From Chryseobacterium sp. OV279 (lineage in GTDB: Bacteria > Bacteroidota > Bacteroidia > Flavobacteriales > Weeksellaceae): 64,000 bases of DNA. The stretch lies in assembly GCF_900128945.1 (NCBI RefSeq), contig NZ_FQUD01000003.1, forward strand, positions 558,001 to 622,000, in the 5' to 3' direction. The notes below the pieces were generated by a model, which was given only the letters and a program-made list of their open reading frames with translations, was not told the origin of the DNA and did not search any database. The position numbers were made by a program, and so were the translations under genes. Shown here piece by piece: positions 48,024 to 55,340 of the stretch; the stretch's first letter is position 1; the number at the start of each line of letters is the position of its first letter.

Positions 48024-49262
48024 ATGGAGAACTACGCAGTCATTTTAGTGATCATGGCCTTAATGATCGGGATATCCGGTTTGGCGGGTAAAATAAAAAT
48101 CCCGGTACCGATGCTGCTTTTAATAGTTGGCATTATGATCGGTTTTGTTCCTGCAATGCCTGAAATTGAGATCAATCCCGAGATCATTATGCTGCTTTTT
48201 CTGCCACCGCTTTTGTACGATGCGGCCTTTAATATTTCTTTTCAGCAGTTTAAAACCAATATCAATACCATCGGGACACTGGCTATAGGACTGGTATTTT
48301 TAACGACAGCCGGAATTGCAGTTATTGCGTATTATTTAATTCCGGGAATGACCTGGCCACTGGCTTTTGTATTGGGTTCTATTCTGTCCGCTACGGATGC
48401 TGTAGCTGCGGTTGGGGTCACAAAAGGATTGGGGCTGTCTCACAGAACCATGACGATTCTGGAAGGGGAAAGCCTGATCAATGATGCTTCGGCTTTGGTT
48501 GCGTATCGTTTTGCAGTAGCTGCAGTTACGGGAATTACCTTTGTTACGTGGAAAGCCTCACTGGAGTTTTTTGTCGTTTTAGGAGGCGGTCTTTTGGTCG
48601 GGTGGGTTATTTTTAAAGCATTGGCTCTTACCATCGGTTTCTTTCGTAAGGATGCGATGGTGGTGAACAGCTTGATTCTTCTCATGCCTTTCGTTACTTA
48701 TCTTATTGCAGAACATTTCGGAGTATCAGGCGTGATTGCAGTGGTTGTGCTCGGTTTGGGAATGTCTAAACTGAGCAGAAATAAATTTCCGGATCACGTG
48801 AAGGAGCAGTCCAGAAATTTCTGGGACATCATTATTTTCCTTCTGAATGGATTGATATTTTTATTAATCGGTCTGGAATTTCCGATTATCCTCAAGAAAA
48901 TACCTCATATTCAGGTCTGGACTTATGCCGGATATGCTGTCGTTATTGTACTGGTGACTTTACTGATCAGAATGGCAAGGGTCTATTTGCAGCAGTTTAA
49001 TCTTCAGAAAGCCTTTCAGGGAAAAAGAAAAATCAGCGAAGAAGCTTTATTTGATTCCAAAACAAGCTTTATCATTACCTGGTCAGGGATGCGTGGCATT
49101 GTTTCATTAGCCATTGCGCTGGGTCTTCCGGCCACATTAAATGACGGTGAACCTTTTCCCTTACGTAGTGAAATTGTCTTTTTATCCATAGCGGTTGTGC
49201 TGATTTCGCTTTTAGGACAGGGACTTACCTTACCGTGGATTATAAAAAAACTTAAATTATAA
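48024..49262 (+). CDS. CPA1-family cation/proton antiporter
   Basis: The 412-residue protein has about 12 membrane helices and the family signatures: LFLPPLLYDAAFNISF, SATDAVAAVGVTKGLG and LEGESLINDASALVAY with the transport Asp/Asn residues, and WSGMRGIVSLAIALGLP near the end. It should exchange Na+ or K+ for H+ and protect against salt and pH stress. No large cytoplasmic regulatory domain follows. An AraC-family gene lies two bases after its stop. Confidence 0.92.
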   Translation: MENYAVILVIMALMIGISGLAGKIKIPVPMLLLIVGIMIGFVPAMPEIEINPEIIMLLFLPPLLYDAAFNISFQQFKTNINTIGTLAIGLVFLTTAGIAVIAYYLIPGMTWPLAFVLGSILSATDAVAAVGVTKGLGLSHRTMTILEGESLINDASALVAYRFAVAAVTGITFVTWKASLEFFVVLGGGLLVGWVIFKALALTIGFFRKDAMVVNSLILLMPFVTYLIAEHFGVSGVIAVVVLGLGMSKLSRNKFPDHVKEQSRNFWDIIIFLLNGLIFLLIGLEFPIILKKIPHIQVWTYAGYAVVIVLVTLLIRMARVYLQQFNLQKAFQGKRKISEEALFDSKTSFIITWSGMRGIVSLAIALGLPATLNDGEPFPLRSEIVFLSIAVVLISLLGQGLTLPWIIKKLKL

Positions 49263-49264
49263 TC

Positions 49265-50065
49265 ATGCAGATTTCTCCCCCCAAACAGTTAGCCAACTAC
49301 ATCAAGCACTATATCTTCTTAGAAAATCCGGAAGATATGACTAAAAATCTGCGCTTATTTGCTGATGGAAATACAGGCTTAATCATCTCTTCGGATATGA
49401 ATATGCGTGACGGGCAGGATAGCAATCTGCCATTATCCTTTTTTTACGGGCAGCCTACCAAGTATAAAGATTTAAGTACAAAAGGTCGATTTTCCTTACT
49501 GGCAGTCGTTTTTCAGCCTTATTTTTTCAATCTGCTGTTTGATGTGGCTGCCAAAGACATTAAAAATGAAATCGTTTCGGCTTCGGATATTTTAAAAGAT
49601 CAGTTGCTGCCATTTCAGGAAAAGCTGGACAATAAAGAAGATCCGCAATCCATAATAGCGGCCCTGAATACCTATTTCACGAAGCTAATTTCAAAAAAAA
49701 ACAATCCGGATTCATGGCTTATGAAGGTTCAGCAATATATGCTTCAAAACAAGGGAGCTTTATCTCTGAAAGAACTGGAACATTTCACAGGATATTCTGA
49801 GCGCCATCTTGAAAGAAAGTTTGAAGAAAACATCGGCATATCCCCCAAAAAATACAGTACCATTATCCGTCTTCATCATTTTTTAAGTCTGATGAAAAAC
49901 AGTACAGATCAGAACAGCATTGCCAGTCTTTCCTACGAAGCAGGATATTCAGACCAATCCCATCTGATCAGGGAATTTAAAAATACAATTGGATTGACAC
50001 CCGGTCAGTATCTGAAAACTGAAAATAAGCTGGCTGTGAATTTTATCGAAATTCCGTTTACCTAG
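49265..50065 (+). CDS. AraC-family transcription regulator after the antiporter gene
   Basis: The 266-residue protein has an N-terminal sensor of unassigned type and a C-terminal AraC domain (about 160-255) with LSLKELEHFTGYSERHLERKFEENIGISPKKYSTI and IASLSYEAGYSDQSHLIREFKNTIGLTPGQY. It is probably co-transcribed with the antiporter gene upstream (stop and start two bases apart). The nitrilase gene downstream has its own promoter. Confidence 0.88.
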   Translation: MQISPPKQLANYIKHYIFLENPEDMTKNLRLFADGNTGLIISSDMNMRDGQDSNLPLSFFYGQPTKYKDLSTKGRFSLLAVVFQPYFFNLLFDVAAKDIKNEIVSASDILKDQLLPFQEKLDNKEDPQSIIAALNTYFTKLISKKNNPDSWLMKVQQYMLQNKGALSLKELEHFTGYSERHLERKFEENIGISPKKYSTIIRLHHFLSLMKNSTDQNSIASLSYEAGYSDQSHLIREFKNTIGLTPGQYLKTENKLAVNFIEIPFT

Positions 50066-50106
50066 TGAATGTCGGTTTTGTACAATCTTTGGATGTTTGT
50101 GCCTGC

Positions 50107-50114
50107 TAGCTTTG
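50107..50114 (+). promoter_or_regulatory. -7 box for the nitrilase gene
   Basis: TAGCTTTG followed by C, 12 bases before ATG 50127; the frame from 50097 would overlap it. Confidence 0.65.
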
Positions 50115-50126
50115 CAGAAAAAAAGA

Positions 50127-51083
50127 ATGGACAATCTCAAAGTTTCCACCGCCCAGTTCGAAAATAAAAGCGGTGACAAAGAATATAATCTATCAGTTAT
50201 AGAAAAATTAGCTGCAGAAGCCGCTTCAAAAGGATCACAAGTCATTGTTTTTCATGAATGTTCAATTACAGGCTACACTTTTGCCCGAAATCTGACCAAA
50301 GACCAGCTTCTGGACGTCGCAGAATTCATTCCTGATGGAAAAAGCATCCAAAGATTGCAGCAAATTGCAACGAAGCATGATATTACTGTTTTGGCAGGAT
50401 TATTTGAAAAAGACGAAAATGATCATATTTTCAAGGCTTACGTTTGTGTAGATAAAACAGGACTGAAAGCCAAATACAGAAAACTTCACCCATTTATCAA
50501 TCCAAATCTAACGCCCGGAAACGAGTACTGTGTTTTTGAAATTCATGGCTGGAAATGCGGAATACTAATCTGCTATGACAACAATATCGTTGAAAATGTA
50601 AGAGCTACGAGACTTTTAGGGGCAGATATTATTTTTATGCCGCATGTGACGATGTGTACGCCTTCCACAAGGCCGGGAGCCGGATTTGTAGATCCTGAAT
50701 TATGGCAGAACAGAGAAGCTGATCCTACATCACTCCGCCTGGAATTTGACGGAATGAAAGGACGCGACTGGCTGATGAAATGGCTGCCTGCCAGAGCTTA
50801 TGACAACGGAATTTATGCTGTTTTCTCCAATCCGATCGGGATGGATGATGATCAGTTGAAGAATGGTTGTTCGATGATCATTGATCCTTTTGGAGATATC
50901 GTTGCGGAATGCCGTTCGTTCGATGACAGTTTTGAAACTGCTGTTTTTACGCCTGAAAAACTTACCCAGGCCGGTGGAAGCCGATATGTAAAAGCGAGAC
51001 GACCGGAACTGTACCGTGACATTATTGGTAGGGAGCATCATTCTGAACAGAAAGTAGTTTGGATGAAGGATCGTGCTATATAG
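50127..51083 (+). CDS. Nitrilase-superfamily amidohydrolase
   Basis: From ATG 50127 the 318-residue protein has the Glu-Lys-Cys triad: VFHECSITGY (Glu), KAKYRKLHPF (Lys) and GILICYDNNIVE (Cys). The family hydrolyses nitriles, carbamoyl compounds or amides. The GIYAVFSNPIG and IIDPFGDIVAE segments are also typical. Which branch it belongs to is not clear from sequence. Single-gene unit ending shortly before a 33-base palindromic repeat. Confidence 0.9.
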   Translation: MDNLKVSTAQFENKSGDKEYNLSVIEKLAAEAASKGSQVIVFHECSITGYTFARNLTKDQLLDVAEFIPDGKSIQRLQQIATKHDITVLAGLFEKDENDHIFKAYVCVDKTGLKAKYRKLHPFINPNLTPGNEYCVFEIHGWKCGILICYDNNIVENVRATRLLGADIIFMPHVTMCTPSTRPGAGFVDPELWQNREADPTSLRLEFDGMKGRDWLMKWLPARAYDNGIYAVFSNPIGMDDDQLKNGCSMIIDPFGDIVAECRSFDDSFETAVFTPEKLTQAGGSRYVKARRPELYRDIIGREHHSEQKVVWMKDRAI

Positions 51084-51114
51084 TCTGGAAGCTGGAAGAG
51101 GGAGGATGGAAGTT

Positions 51115-51147
51115 AACCATGTCAAGGTTTTAAACCTTGACATGGTT
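51115..51147. repeat. 33-base palindromic repeat (copy 2)
   Basis: AACCATGTCAAGGTT-TTA-AACCTTGACATGGTT, arms identical to those of copy 1 at 24126-24158. Preceded by TGGAAGCTGGAAGAGG. Confidence 0.85.
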
Positions 51148-51184
51148 ATTGCTAGAAGTTCAATCTCAATAATGACCAACTTCC

Positions 51185-51538
51185 TTACTTTATCAATCCA
51201 TGAAGATCAGTCCAGGCACCGCCGTTATGCACATGCTTAAATCCTCTTTCTTTTAAAATATTTTCAGCTTTTACGCTTCGAAGTCCGTGGGAACATACCG
51301 TGATATACGTTTTTTCACGATCCAGTTCAACATATCTTTCTCTGATGGTTCCCAAAGAAATATTTACTGAGCCTTCAATATGTCCCATTTCATATTCTTT
51401 CTCGGTTCTTACATCGAGAATGATAGCCTCTTTTTTAATCAATTGATCCAAGCCGTCATCTAAAGTCTGATATTTGTAAATTCGGTATAAGACATAGATG
51501 GTTAGTGCTGCTCCGAAAAATATCAGTATCGTTTTCAT
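51185..51538 (-). CDS. Membrane-anchored rhodanese-like protein
   Basis: A single N-terminal membrane helix (about 3-19) precedes a rhodanese domain of about 85 residues: AIILDVRTEKEYEMGHIEGSVNIS and the active-site loop ITVCSHGLRS with Cys. It probably transfers sulfane sulfur, in the periplasm or cytoplasm depending on topology. Its start overlaps the stop of the DUF3817 gene by four bases (ATGA). Last gene of a three-gene operon. Confidence 0.88.
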   Translation of the reverse strand: MKTILIFFGAALTIYVLYRIYKYQTLDDGLDQLIKKEAIILDVRTEKEYEMGHIEGSVNISLGTIRERYVELDREKTYITVCSHGLRSVKAENILKERGFKHVHNGGAWTDLHGLIK

Positions 51539-51837
51539 AGTTTACTCAGAATTTTGCTGTCAATATAAAAAGTCCCGAAAGGAATAAAACAAGCGAGAAT
51601 CACTTTCCAGGTGGTTTCCTTAAACTTCCAGTGCTGCTCAACGCCTACGCTTAACGTATTAAACAGGAAAAGGAGAAATAAAGTTCCGTGGATGGGTCCC
51701 ATCATCTTAACAAGTGCAGGATTTCCAAGCCAGTATTTCATGGGAACGGCAATGAATACGAGGGTCAGCAGAGAGATTCCTTCCAGAATGGCCAGAATTC
51801 TCAGGCGTCCGATTTTTGTTTTTAATAAATGTATCAT
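51535..51837 (-). CDS. DUF3817 membrane protein
   Basis: From ATG 51837 the 100-residue protein has three or so helices and the DUF3817 pattern: RILAILEGISLLTLVFIAVPMKYWLGNPALVKMMGPIHGTLFLLFL. Role unknown. The frame to 51924 would overlap the upstream gene extensively with non-homologous residues, so the inner ATG is preferred. It lies two bases after the stop of the preceding gene. Confidence 0.85.
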   Translation of the reverse strand: MIHLLKTKIGRLRILAILEGISLLTLVFIAVPMKYWLGNPALVKMMGPIHGTLFLLFLFNTLSVGVEQHWKFKETTWKVILACFIPFGTFYIDSKILSKL

Positions 51838-51839
51838 AA

Positions 51840-52298
51840 TTATCTGAAATAAGGTCTGTTGACAAAAGGAGAAAACGGCCAGGGAATCGCTATAAAAATA
51901 ACAGCAAGAGCCACTGCGAACCATATAAGCATCGTTTTGAATTTTTGCCGGTCTGTAGGTTTTCTTTTGGCTAATGCGGAACCAATCGTAATCAGTACAA
52001 TAGCGGTAATCATAAGGGAAATGTGAATCAGTCCGAAAAAAAGCAGGTCCAGAGATTCTTTGGCTTCACTGAAATTCTTCCAGAAATACTTAACGATTGG
52101 ACTTTTAACATAGAGAATGGTCCCTAATATCAGCTGGATATGAGCAATGGTTGCTGTCCAGTGTCTGACTGAGTCATCTGTGTTGGAAAATGTTTTATGA
52201 TGAAAATATCCTCTATAAGCTCGCCATAAGGCATAAACAAGGCTTAATAAAACGATCCACCGGAATGTGGAGTGCAAAAAGGTAAGGGTCTGGTACAT
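51840..52298 (-). CDS. Four-helix membrane protein, unknown
   Basis: From ATG 52298 the 152-residue protein has four membrane helices with conserved-looking HSTFRW at the start, RHWTATIAHIQLILGTILY and FGLIHISLMITAIVLITIGSALAKR. The paired His on helices would suit heme binding as in small cytochrome b-like proteins, but this is only an idea. The start is set by the TATCTTTG box at 52320-52327, which the longer frame from 52322 would overlap. First gene of the operon, behind a TetR-type palindrome. Confidence 0.75.
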   Translation of the reverse strand: MYQTLTFLHSTFRWIVLLSLVYALWRAYRGYFHHKTFSNTDDSVRHWTATIAHIQLILGTILYVKSPIVKYFWKNFSEAKESLDLLFFGLIHISLMITAIVLITIGSALAKRKPTDRQKFKTMLIWFAVALAVIFIAIPWPFSPFVNRPYFR

Positions 52299-52319
52299 GG
52301 ATGACTTTTTTGAACGCAC

Positions 52320-52355
52320 CAAAGATATAATAAAAACATACCAACTAGTATGTTT
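52320..52355 (-). promoter_or_regulatory. Promoter and TetR-type operator for the rhodanese operon
   Basis: TATCTTTG at 52320-52327 (minus strand) is followed upstream by AAACATAC-CAACTA-GTATGTTT (52334-52355), perfect 8-base arms around a 6-base spacer, between the -7 and -33 positions. A bound repressor would block polymerase. Confidence 0.7.
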
Positions 52356-52367
52356 TTTAAGAAAAAA

Positions 52368-52958
52368 TTATTCCAGTGATTGAAAATAATTCTTAAGTCC
52401 TTTTAAATAAATAAGATACACCGACTTTGAATTCTCCAGTTTTCCTAAATTTCTTACGCCCCAATACCCGGACATCACAAAAACGGCCACTTCTTTGGCA
52501 TCTACCTGTTCTTTTACCGAACCTTCTTTCTTTCCGTTTTCGATACAGGTGATCATCGCATTTTCCCAGCGTTCTGCAAGCTCGTTCAGTGCTCTGGTAA
52601 AATCCATATGCCAGGGAGCCATTTCCTGGGTTAAATTGGAAGTAGGGCAGCCGTATTCAACCTTTAGGAGATCGTTCTCCATTAAGATCCCGTAAACCAG
52701 CTGATAAATACTTTCCAACGGATGATCCGTATTTTCGAGAGGTTCAATAAAAGTGCTTCTGAAGTTGGTTTTCAGAAGTTCATTGATGATGGCTAGTCCC
52801 ATTTCATCTTTCGTTTTAAAATGGTAATAGAAGGCCCCTTTTGTCACCTGTGTAGTGGCAATGATCTCATCAACGCTGGTGGTTTTATATCCTTTCACAT
52901 AGATCAGTTCAAAGGCTTTCTGGAGGATATTCAGGCGGGTGGCTTCCGATTTTTTCAT
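52368..52958 (-). CDS. TetR/AcrR-family regulator beside the MFS exporter
   Basis: From ATG 52958 the 196-residue protein begins MKKSEATRLNILQKAFELIYVKGYKTTSVDEII, a normal TetR N terminus, with the helix-turn-helix ending QVTKGAFYYHFKTKDEM. The C-terminal part (about 60-195) is the ligand domain, with a single Cys in EYGCPTSNL. The frame to 53018 adds 20 residues through the promoter and is rejected. Candidate operators lie on both sides: upstream of itself and of the MFS gene, and upstream of the rhodanese operon. Confidence 0.9.
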   Translation of the reverse strand: MKKSEATRLNILQKAFELIYVKGYKTTSVDEIIATTQVTKGAFYYHFKTKDEMGLAIINELLKTNFRSTFIEPLENTDHPLESIYQLVYGILMENDLLKVEYGCPTSNLTQEMAPWHMDFTRALNELAERWENAMITCIENGKKEGSVKEQVDAKEVAVFVMSGYWGVRNLGKLENSKSVYLIYLKGLKNYFQSLE

Positions 52959-53007
52959 TGGGATAACTGGCTTTATTGCAAAGGAACGGAATTTTTGTTC
53001 AAAAAAA

Positions 53008-53033
53008 CAAACTATCATTATTCTGATAGTTTG
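53008..53033. promoter_or_regulatory. TetR-type operator with symmetric divergent promoters
   Basis: CAAACTATCA-TTATTC-TGATAGTTTG: perfect ten-base arms. Each arm read outward contains TAGTTTG, a -7-like box, one for tetR (minus) and one for the MFS gene (plus). Confidence 0.7.
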
Positions 53034-53111
53034 CTAGAATTTAACTTATTTTTATAATACGATAATTCGCCGGAAATTTGTCCTGTCAAAACTCAACAAA
53101 ATTATAACGCA

Positions 53112-54332
53112 ATGAATTATCAAAAAGAAATACAGATCAAAACGGAACCTACTGTCAAAAGTAAAGGTCTTCCGGCAGCCTTGTGGGCATTAACCATCAG
53201 TGCATTTGGAATTGGAACTACAGAATTTGTGATTGTGGGACTTCTTCCTACTGTGGCAGGAGATCTGGGAATCAGTATTCCGTCAGCAGGGCTTCTGGTA
53301 AGTCTCTATGCCATCGGAGTAGCAATCGGTGCTCCGATACTGACTGCATTAACGGGAAAAATTCCTAGAAAAGCACTACTGGTTTCCATCATGCTTTTAT
53401 TCGTGATTGGGAACGGACTGGCTTCTATTGCTCCGGGATTCATCACATTGGTTATGGCCAGGATTCTGACCGGATTTGCTCACGGGGTTTATTTCTCCAT
53501 CGGCTCAACCATTGCGGCATCACTGGTTCCTGAAGAGAAGAGGGCAACAGCAATTTCAATTATGTTTGCCGGTCTTACCCTTGCAATTGTCACCGGAGTT
53601 CCACTGGGAACATTTATAGGACAGCATTTCGGATGGAGAGCCACTTTCATAGGAGTTTCTATTCTTGGAATTATAGGTTTAATAGCGAGCATGCTGTTGG
53701 TTCCGAAAAATCTTAAAAGCGATCAGACAGCCTCTTTAAAAAGTCTTCCCAAAGTATTTGGAAACAGACGTATGATCTTTGCCTTTTTAATGACTGCTAT
53801 GGGATATGGCGGAACATTTGTGGTATTTACCTACTTATCTCCGATCTTACAGGAGATCACAGGATTTCAGGAATCTACGGTGACTTTTATCCTTCTGATT
53901 TACGGAATTGCGATTGCTTTAGGAAACCTTTTAGGCGGAAAAATTGCGAATAAAAATCCTTTACAGGCGCTTCTCTGGATGTTTGCTGCACAGGGAGTGG
54001 TATTGCTGGCATTTTATTTTACAGCAGGAAATCAGATCTTAAGTATTATTACCCTGTTTCTTTTAGGAGGTTTGTCGTTTGCATCCGTACCAGGACTTCA
54101 GCTTTTGGTGGTGCAGATCGCGGAAAAAGAACTTCCGGGAACTGAAGATGTAGCTTCGGGGATCAATATTGCAGCATTCAACATAGGAATTGCGATCGGG
54201 TCTTATACCGGAGGTCTTATTGTAACATCTTCATTGGGGCTGGCCAGTACACCATGGATCGGAGCTTTATTTTTAGTAGCGACTGTGCTGATCACACTTT
54301 ACAGCATCCGTTTAAGTAAAAATCAAAAATAA
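53112..54332 (+). CDS. MFS exporter of the AraJ/drug-efflux type
   Basis: The 406-residue protein has 12 membrane helices and the DHA1 signatures: ISAFGIGTTEFVIVGLLPTVA in helix one, LTGKIPRKALL (motif A region), GFAHGVYFSIGS and VTGVPLGTFIG (motif C). Such proteins export arabinose-type sugars, drugs or metabolites by proton antiport. Control by the adjacent TetR is indicated by the shared operator. A terminator follows. Confidence 0.92.
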   Translation: MNYQKEIQIKTEPTVKSKGLPAALWALTISAFGIGTTEFVIVGLLPTVAGDLGISIPSAGLLVSLYAIGVAIGAPILTALTGKIPRKALLVSIMLLFVIGNGLASIAPGFITLVMARILTGFAHGVYFSIGSTIAASLVPEEKRATAISIMFAGLTLAIVTGVPLGTFIGQHFGWRATFIGVSILGIIGLIASMLLVPKNLKSDQTASLKSLPKVFGNRRMIFAFLMTAMGYGGTFVVFTYLSPILQEITGFQESTVTFILLIYGIAIALGNLLGGKIANKNPLQALLWMFAAQGVVLLAFYFTAGNQILSIITLFLLGGLSFASVPGLQLLVVQIAEKELPGTEDVASGINIAAFNIGIAIGSYTGGLIVTSSLGLASTPWIGALFLVATVLITLYSIRLSKNQK

Positions 54333-54358
54333 TTTTTCCTGTTTTTATATTTTCAAGG

Positions 54359-54390
54359 GCTGTCCGTTATTGGGCAGTCTTTTATTTTAT
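54359..54390 (+). terminator. Terminator of the MFS gene
   Basis: GGCTGTC...GGCAGTC, seven pairs including two G-U, then TTTTATTTTA. Confidence 0.65.
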
Positions 54391-54411
54391 GTATTCAGCC
54401 TTAATCAGAAA

Positions 54412-54553
54412 CAAAAAATCTGCTCTATTCGCCAGATCAGCGAAGAGATCAAAATGAAATGAATTCTATATTTTCAGGGTTTGGCTAAAGCCCTTGGAAT
54501 ATTTTCCTTGTTCAGATGGGCTAAAGCTTATCGCTATTGAATGGATATTCAGA
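54412..54553. repeat. Inverted copy of the composite repeat
   Basis: CTGCTCTATTCGCCAGATCA, AAAATGAA, TTTGGCTAAAGCCC and GATGGGCTAAAGC follow in the order expected from the reverse complement of the tandem copies at 43721-44023, but cut at a different phase. Confidence 0.7.
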
Positions 54554-54556
54554 ACC

Positions 54557-55201
54557 TCATATTTCATGAATCTCAGAATCTGTAAATACAAAGAATTTCC
54601 CTCCTTTAGGGATGTTTTTGGTATCCAGTCCTGTGAATTCACTGAATGCCGGAAGCAGTAATTGTTTATCAGTCTGAACAAAGCACGGAAGTCTGATGTT
54701 CTTTACGGAAGAATTCAGGACAACGCCCGGGTGAATGTGTCCGGTAATCTGAAATTCCGGCAATGTTTTGTCAAAGTCATGAATAAAAGTAAAGCCATCA
54801 ATCGTTAGAATTTCAGATTTAAAATTCAAACATAATTTCTTTTCCAAGGCAGCCGATAAACGGTCATGATTTCCTTTAATCAGATAAAACTGAAGATCCG
54901 GATACTGGTTTCTCCAACTGCAGAATTCATCCACATCCGAGTTATCTCCGGCATGAAGCAGATCCCCAACGACAATGAATTTTTCCGGCTGAAAATATTC
55001 AATCAGAAAAGAAAGTCTCTCCAAATCACTTTTCATAATATGATTGGCTAGGGCAATTCCATTTTTCCGGAAATGAGCGGTTTTTCCAATGTGAAGATCT
55101 GACAAAATCAATGCTTTCTCTTTTTTCCAAAACGCAGCACGCTGATTGGTCAAAGTAAAAACTTCATTATTGATGGTGATATTTTTAACTGCGATATTCA
55201 A
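54557..55201 (-). CDS. pdeM: Ligase-associated DNA damage response endonuclease PdeM
   Basis: The 214-residue metallophosphoesterase shows the five family motifs: LILSDLHIGKTAHFRK, VVGDLLHAGDNSD, LIKGNHDRL, FIHDFD and ITGHIHPG, which bind two metal ions. PdeM is one of four genes (exonuclease, ligase, Lhr-like helicase, PdeM) that recur together and are thought to act in a DNA repair pathway. It lies 140 bases after the helicase gene, in the same direction, so may have its own promoter. Confidence 0.92.
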   Translation of the reverse strand: MNIAVKNITINNEVFTLTNQRAAFWKKEKALILSDLHIGKTAHFRKNGIALANHIMKSDLERLSFLIEYFQPEKFIVVGDLLHAGDNSDVDEFCSWRNQYPDLQFYLIKGNHDRLSAALEKKLCLNFKSEILTIDGFTFIHDFDKTLPEFQITGHIHPGVVLNSSVKNIRLPCFVQTDKQLLLPAFSEFTGLDTKNIPKGGKFFVFTDSEIHEI

Positions 55202-55340
55202 TTTTTTCTGTAAAATGTATTGATGTAAAGTGTATTAATAAGCCTGGAAGATGATAAACAGAAGTTTTATATTGTGACATAGAACCCGAATCCCGCAACA
55301 AACTCATCACTCATCATTTATAACTTTGAACTCTAAAACT

